From Burkholderiales bacterium (GTDB taxonomy: Bacteria > Pseudomonadota > Gammaproteobacteria > Burkholderiales > JAEUOS01): 10,105 bases of DNA. Below the pieces are notes generated by a model, which saw only the letters and a list, made by a program, of their open reading frames with translations, ran no database searches and had not been told where the DNA came from. This document shows, piece by piece, positions 6,372 through 10,105 of the stretch (within the stretch, counting starts at the first letter, position 1; the number at the start of each line of letters is the position of its first letter). A program made the translations under genes and the position numbers. The DNA lies in contig CANGUJ010000106.1 of the NCBI GenBank assembly GCA_947456845.1, positions 1 to 10,105 of the forward strand, in the 5' to 3' direction.

Positions 6372-7196
6372 ATGGAAATAGGCGCCGTGCTCGATCATCT
6401 TCATATCTCGTCACCCGAGCCGCGTGCCTGCGCGCGTTTTTATGCCGCGCACTTCGTCATGCGGCATACCCATGTGGAGGGTGCGGAAATCCTGCAGGGT
6501 CCCGCACGCAAGGTGGTGATTTCGGCCGGAGTGGCCAACCGGCTCAAGTACGCGGCCTGGCGGTTTCCCGATGGCGCGGCGCTGGCCGCCTATCGCCGCC
6601 GCGTCCCGGCGCGGGCCCAGGTCGGGCTGCCTTCATGGGGCTGGTTTCACCCCGATGCGTTTGCCGTGGCCGACCCGGATGGCAATCTGACGGTTTTCAC
6701 CGCCGGTGCGCCCGGCGAAGGGAATGCTGCGAATGTGCCGGCGGCGGTTTCGCAGCACTTTGCACTGCGTACCCAGGATCCGGCGCGCCTGCTGCCCTTT
6801 TACCGTGACGACCTCGGTTTCGTCCTCTCCGACCGCGTCGAAGACGGGGAGGGCGTGCTGCGTGCCTGCTTTCTGCGCACCGATCCGCTGCACCATGCGC
6901 TGGCCCTGTTCGGCGCGCCGATGTCGCGTTTCGACCACCAGTCATTCGAGACGTCCAGTTGGGTCGATCTGCGCGACTGGGCCGATCACATGGCACGGCT
7001 GAAGATGCCGATGACGTGGGGTGTCGGGCGCCATGGTCCGGGCAACGATGTCTTCTTCATGGTGGCGGACCCGGACGGCAACCTGGCGGAAATTTCCGCC
7101 GAGATCGAGACATGCTCGGCGGACCGCCCTGTCGGCTTGTGGCCCCACGAGGAGCGCACCCTGAATCTTTGGGGGCGCGCCATCATGCGCAGTTGA
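6372..7196 (+). CDS. Type I extradiol dioxygenase-like VOC protein
   Basis: A two-domain vicinal-oxygen-chelate protein of 274 residues resembling catechol 2,3-dioxygenase and dihydroxybiphenyl dioxygenases, which open catechol rings next to the hydroxyls using Fe(II). Domain 1 spans about residues 6-112 and domain 2 about 128-245. Domain 2 carries the expected metal ligands H129, H189 and E240. It also has H174 (15 residues before H189) and H221 (32 after), which correspond to H199 and H246 of XylE as I remember it. The conserved active-site tyrosine, nine residues after the last His and ten before the Glu, is M230 here. Ring cleavage is therefore likely but not certain, and the substrate is unknown. 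The start has a strong ribosome binding site. The gene ends eight bases before the start of an aromatic hydroxylase gene, so hydroxylation followed by ring opening is the probable joint task. Confidence 0.85.
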   Translation: MEIGAVLDHLHISSPEPRACARFYAAHFVMRHTHVEGAEILQGPARKVVISAGVANRLKYAAWRFPDGAALAAYRRRVPARAQVGLPSWGWFHPDAFAVADPDGNLTVFTAGAPGEGNAANVPAAVSQHFALRTQDPARLLPFYRDDLGFVLSDRVEDGEGVLRACFLRTDPLHHALALFGAPMSRFDHQSFETSSWVDLRDWADHMARLKMPMTWGVGRHGPGNDVFFMVADPDGNLAEISAEIETCSADRPVGLWPHEERTLNLWGRAIMRS

Positions 7197-7203
7197 CGCC
7201 ACG

Positions 7204-8814
7204 GTGACGGCGACGCATTATCCGGTGGCCATTGTGGGGGCCGGCCCGACCGGACTCACCCTCGCCAACCTGCTGGGCAGCTACGGCATCCCCACCCTGC
7301 TGCTGGAACGCCATGCGTCGACAGTCGGCGAGCCGCGCGCGGTGTCCATCGACGACGAGAGCCTGCGCACGCTGCAGAATGCCGGCGTCATGGCAGCGGT
7401 GTTGCCGGACCTGGTGCTCGGCTACGGCGTGCACTATTTCTCCTGGACCGGACGCGAGTTCGCGCGCATCGAGCCGACTTCGCGCGAGTACGGCCATCCC
7501 AAGCGTAGCGCCTTCCGCCAGCCGCTGCTGGAAAAATGCCTGCTGGAAGGCCTCGCCCGTTTCGCGCATGTGGATGTGCGTCTTTGCAGCGAACTCCTGC
7601 GTCACCACGACGACGGGACGAGGGTCGGTCTGGATGTGAACGGCCCCGCGGGACCGGCCACCTTTTCATGCGACTGGCTGGTCGCCTGCGACGGAGGGCG
7701 CAGCGGGGTCCGCGAAGCGCTTGGCGTGGCCATGCGCGGCACTACCTTCGCCGAGCGCTGGCTGATCGTCGACCTCGCCGGCCGCGACGACCCGTTCCCC
7801 CATACCCGCACCTACTGCGATCCGGCGCGGCCGGCGATTCGCCTGCCCGGGCCGCATCGCACACTGCGCTACGAGTTCATGTTGTTCGACCACGAAGAGC
7901 CGGAGCAGGTGCTGGACGAATCGCGCATCCGTGAGTGGATGCGCGCCCGCGTGCCCGACGACGAACACCTGCGCATCGTCCGCAAGGTGGTCTACACCTT
8001 CCATGCCCGCATGGCCGAGCGCTGGAAGGTGGGCCGTGTATTGCTCGCAGGCGATGCGGCCCACCTGACACCGCCATTTGCCGGGCAGGGCATGAATAGC
8101 GGTTTGCGCGATGCCTTCAACCTGGCGTGGAAGCTCGCGGCGGTGACCGCCGCGCGACTTGCGCCGGAGCTGCTCGAGAGCTACGAAATCGAGCGCAAGC
8201 CGCATGCCTGGTCCCTGATCGTCATGGCGCTGCGCATCGGCCGCTTCATGCAGCCGAAGTCGAAGGCGGGTGCGATGGCGATGCAGGCCGCATTGCGTAT
8301 CGCAGGCTGGTATCCCCCCGCTCGCGACTATGTATTGCACCTGAAGTTCAAGCCCAAGCCGCGCTTCGGTGGCGGCTTTTTCGTGCCCTCGAATGAGCGC
8401 GAAGGAGTGCGCGCGGGGCAGTTGTTTCCGCAACCGGCCGTCGCACTCGTCGACGGGACGCGGGTTCTGCTCGATGAATGCCTGGGTGCCGGCTTTTCCC
8501 TGATCGCGAGTGCGGGCCATGAAAAGGTCCAACAGGCGGCGGCGATGCTGGCCGAATTCGTGCCTTGCATGATTTGCTTCTACCCGCCCGAGGCGGCTTG
8601 CAGCCCGCCGGGCGCGGGGTATGCCAGCCAGGTGATAGACGCCGAAGGCGTGATTGCGCGCACCTTGCGCGATGCGGGCGCCGTCGCGGTGATCCTGCGG
8701 CCGGACCGGTATGTGCTGGGCTATCTGGGGGCGCAGAATCCGGCCGACGATGCTGCGCGCGTGTTCCGGTTGCTGCGCGGAGGACAAATATGCCCGGCGA
8801 TAGGCGGCATGTAG
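7204..8814 (+). CDS. FAD-dependent aromatic hydroxylase, MhpA-like (3-(3-hydroxyphenyl)propionate hydroxylase family)
   Basis: A class A flavin monooxygenase of 536 residues that would use NAD(P)H and O2 to ortho-hydroxylate a phenolic substrate, giving a catechol. It shows the FAD Rossmann motif G12-A-G14-P-T-G17 with E35 ending the second strand. The DG motif is CDGGRSGVR (D163-G164), and the second FAD motif is LLAGDAAHLTPPFAGQGMNSG (G283-D284). The stretch EPRAVSIDDESLRTLQ (43-58) is typical of the MhpA/HppA group. The ~150-residue C-terminal part fits the thioredoxin-like tail of this family; length is close to the usual ~550. The start is a GTG at 7204 without a clear ribosome binding site, eight bases after the dioxygenase stop, which fits translational coupling. 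No in-frame ATG occurs before the FAD motif. The exact substrate (phenylpropionate, cinnamate or another phenol) cannot be decided. Confidence 0.9.
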   Translation: MTATHYPVAIVGAGPTGLTLANLLGSYGIPTLLLERHASTVGEPRAVSIDDESLRTLQNAGVMAAVLPDLVLGYGVHYFSWTGREFARIEPTSREYGHPKRSAFRQPLLEKCLLEGLARFAHVDVRLCSELLRHHDDGTRVGLDVNGPAGPATFSCDWLVACDGGRSGVREALGVAMRGTTFAERWLIVDLAGRDDPFPHTRTYCDPARPAIRLPGPHRTLRYEFMLFDHEEPEQVLDESRIREWMRARVPDDEHLRIVRKVVYTFHARMAERWKVGRVLLAGDAAHLTPPFAGQGMNSGLRDAFNLAWKLAAVTAARLAPELLESYEIERKPHAWSLIVMALRIGRFMQPKSKAGAMAMQAALRIAGWYPPARDYVLHLKFKPKPRFGGGFFVPSNEREGVRAGQLFPQPAVALVDGTRVLLDECLGAGFSLIASAGHEKVQQAAAMLAEFVPCMICFYPPEAACSPPGAGYASQVIDAEGVIARTLRDAGAVAVILRPDRYVLGYLGAQNPADDAARVFRLLRGGQICPAIGGM

Positions 8815-8953
8815 AGGTGGGTGCTGCAGAAGCGGGTCTGCGTGCCTGGCAAATGGGCGATAATCAGGCAGGAGAGGGACCCTCCCGGCAAGCGTTGTTT
8901 GACTCTCCTGGACATGCATATTCGCGCTGTCGCCTCTTGACCAATACTGTGAT

Positions 8954-9442
8954 GTGACGCCTGTGCCTCACTCGAGAATTCTGTTCGTCTGCATGGGCAA
9001 TATCTGCCGTTCGCCCACGGCCGAGGGGGTGTTGCGGTACAAGCTCGCCATGCGTGGACTGGGGGGGACGGTCGAGGTGGCGTCGGCTGGAACGCATGCC
9101 CACCATACCGGCGATGCGCCTGATCCGCGCGCGCAGATGCATGCGGCCAGGCGCGGCTATGACCTGTCCGGACAGCGCGCCCGCCGCTTGCGCAGTGAGG
9201 ATTTTTCCCATTTCGACCATTTGCTGGCGATGGACTGGGACAATCTCGCGCTGATGGAAGAGAAGTGCCCGCCGCAGCACAAGCGCAAGGTGGGCCTCTT
9301 GATGCGCTTTGCCCGCAAGCATCAAGTCCCGGTGGTTCCCGATCCGTACTACGGCGGACCCAACGGATTCGAAGTGGTGCTTGACTACATCGAGGACGCG
9401 TGCGACGGCCTGATCGATGTCGCACTTGCCCGGCAGGGCTGA
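8954..9442 (+). CDS. Low molecular weight protein-tyrosine phosphatase
   Basis: A cytoplasmic cysteine phosphatase of about 160 residues that dephosphorylates tyrosine-phosphorylated proteins. The P-loop C13-MGNIC-R19-S20 has the C-x5-R-S signature with the second family cysteine C18. The catalytic acid loop is DPYYGG (D130), followed by FEVVLDYIEDAC as usual for the family. SAGT (45-48) and the DPRA region (58-61) are also conserved. Two GTG codons can serve as start, 8954 and 8963; the shorter would begin MPHSRILFVCMG, which looks typical, and neither has a good ribosome binding site. There is no polysaccharide export or tyrosine kinase gene next to it, so a capsule-type role is not indicated. 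It converges on the presumed RNase E gene; I recall the same pairing in other betaproteobacteria. The 139 bases upstream contain a GATAAT (8859-8864) but no convincing -35. Confidence 0.93.
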   Translation: MTPVPHSRILFVCMGNICRSPTAEGVLRYKLAMRGLGGTVEVASAGTHAHHTGDAPDPRAQMHAARRGYDLSGQRARRLRSEDFSHFDHLLAMDWDNLALMEEKCPPQHKRKVGLLMRFARKHQVPVVPDPYYGGPNGFEVVLDYIEDACDGLIDVALARQG

Positions 9443-9509
9443 GCGCGCTTCGCTCGCCCGTGCTGTCAGGCGCACCATCGCTGCACTGAACGCGCCTTGA
9501 CGGCGGTTG

Positions 9510-9560
9510 CCCCGCGGATGGCGGGGTCAGGGCGAGGGCGGTTCCACCCCACACCCTGAC
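9510..9560. terminator. Two adjacent stem-loops in the convergent ptp/rne gap
   Basis: CCCCGC/GCGGGG (9510-9515 with 9521-9526, five-base loop) is directly followed by GTCAGGG/CCCTGAC (9526-9532 with 9554-9560). The second can be extended inward by GGG (9536-9538) with CCC (9548-9550). There is no T-run on either strand. A bidirectional transcription end or 3'-end stabiliser between convergent genes is the likely role. Confidence 0.55.
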
Positions 9561-9569
9561 GCGGCCTAC

Positions 9570-10105
9570 TTATTGACGGCGGGTTTCGACCTGTACCAGT
9601 GGGCCTTGCTCGACCGGCGGGCGCGGACGCAACACCCGCTTGGGTGGCACCGGCTCGACCAGTTGCGAGGCGCGGTCATAGGCGGCGCGCCACTTATGTG
9701 CGTCGGTCTCGACCAACGCCAGGCCGGCGCCTGCCAGCATGGCTGTGCGCTCCGCTTCGTACTCGCTGGCCGTCTTGCGGATGAGAATCGGTTCCGCCGC
9801 GGCCGATGGAACCGGTGCTGTCGCTACCGGCGCAGGCACCGCCGGCGCCTCGGCCACTGCCTCGGCGACGGACGCCGGAAAAGGCGCGGCCGGAACCGAC
9901 GTCAGGACTTCGTTGGTCGGGGCAGGTTCCGCAGCGCCAGCGATCGGGCCGGCAGCCACCGGGGGCGCCGCAGGCGCCTCTGGCGCGACCTGGCCCGACG
10001 CGGCCGGTGTGACCGGAGCTTCGTCCGCCATCACGTGCGGGACGTCTGCGTTTTCGGTCGTGCCGTTCTCGCCATCGCGCTCATCCGCCCGCCCGCGCCC
10101 ACGGC
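9570..10105 (-). CDS. rne: C-terminal part of probable ribonuclease E (gene continues beyond the window)
   Basis: The frame is open from the window edge to a TAA at 9570-9572, giving about 177 residues of a C-terminus. From the edge it reads an Arg/Gly/Asp/Glu-rich stretch (RGRGRADERDGENG), then a long Ala/Pro/Val-rich low-complexity segment. It ends with a more ordered tail containing SEYEAERTAMLAGAGLALVETD and GPLVQVETRRQ. Such endings, including LVQVETR, are typical of betaproteobacterial RNase E, whose disordered C-terminal half scaffolds the RNA degradosome. The catalytic N-terminal half is not in the window, so the call rests on the tail and on proximity to the phosphatase gene. A GTG-ATG inside the frame at 10034-10029 is not a start, because coding continues upstream of it without a stop. 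Other Arg-rich, Ala/Pro-rich proteins remain possible. Confidence 0.75.
   Translation of the reverse strand, partial: RGRGRADERDGENGTTENADVPHVMADEAPVTPAASGQVAPEAPAAPPVAAGPIAGAAEPAPTNEVLTSVPAAPFPASVAEAVAEAPAVPAPVATAPVPSAAAEPILIRKTASEYEAERTAMLAGAGLALVETDAHKWRAAYDRASQLVEPVPPKRVLRPRPPVEQGPLVQVETRRQ

Noticed and set aside
8859..8904. Promoter elements before the phosphatase gene (GATAAT at 8859-8864, TTGACT at 8899-8904)
   Set aside because: Neither has a partner hexamer at 16-18 bases; single-hexamer matches are not enough.
9570..10034. Separate small gene starting at 10034
   Set aside because: The reading frame continues without a stop to the window edge with an Arg/Gly-rich sequence of the same character, so this is the tail of a longer gene.

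Overview
The window looks like a chromosomal segment of a high-GC betaproteobacterium, most likely a Rhodocyclales-type facultative denitrifier or aromatic degrader (Thauera/Azoarcus-like). That placement is inference from gene content, protein character and an FNR-hemN-cco neighbourhood; no 16S or other marker is present. Coding density is high, and nothing suggests an insertion sequence, phage, CRISPR array or tRNA.

Left part (150-2452, plus strand): the accessory end of a cbb3 cytochrome oxidase locus, with ccoG (polyferredoxin), fixH/ccoH and a small two-helix membrane protein. The structural ccoNOQP genes would be expected to the left of the window. Bases 1-149 hold only an unassigned leader; a TAG at 18-20 could close an upstream gene, but too little of it is present to name.

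Middle (2588-6269): a minus-strand pair, uspA (universal stress protein) and fnr (oxygen-sensing [4Fe-4S] regulator), then divergently hemN (oxygen-independent coproporphyrinogen III dehydrogenase) and a TauE/SafE-like (COG2836) membrane protein. Two near-perfect FNR boxes, one before uspA and one before hemN, have the same half-sites, orientation and distance to a -10-like hexamer, so the window encodes both the sensor and two probable targets. This part is a low-oxygen module: sensing, anaerobic heme synthesis, oxidase assembly and stress protein.

Right part (6314-8814, plus): a sigma70-like promoter drives a two-gene aromatic module, a type I extradiol dioxygenase-like VOC protein followed by an MhpA-like FAD aromatic hydroxylase. 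All expected metal and active-site positions of the dioxygenase are present except the conserved tyrosine, which aligns with methionine. No downstream meta-pathway genes or regulator accompany it.

Right end: a low molecular weight protein-tyrosine phosphatase (plus) converges on the C-terminal tail of what is probably RNase E (minus, running off the window); two adjacent stem-loops lie between them. I found no wholly new system. The most notable points are the matched FNR promoters, the Tyr-to-Met dioxygenase in an orphan hydroxylase/dioxygenase pair, and the small membrane protein in the slot where ccoI/ccoS often lie.
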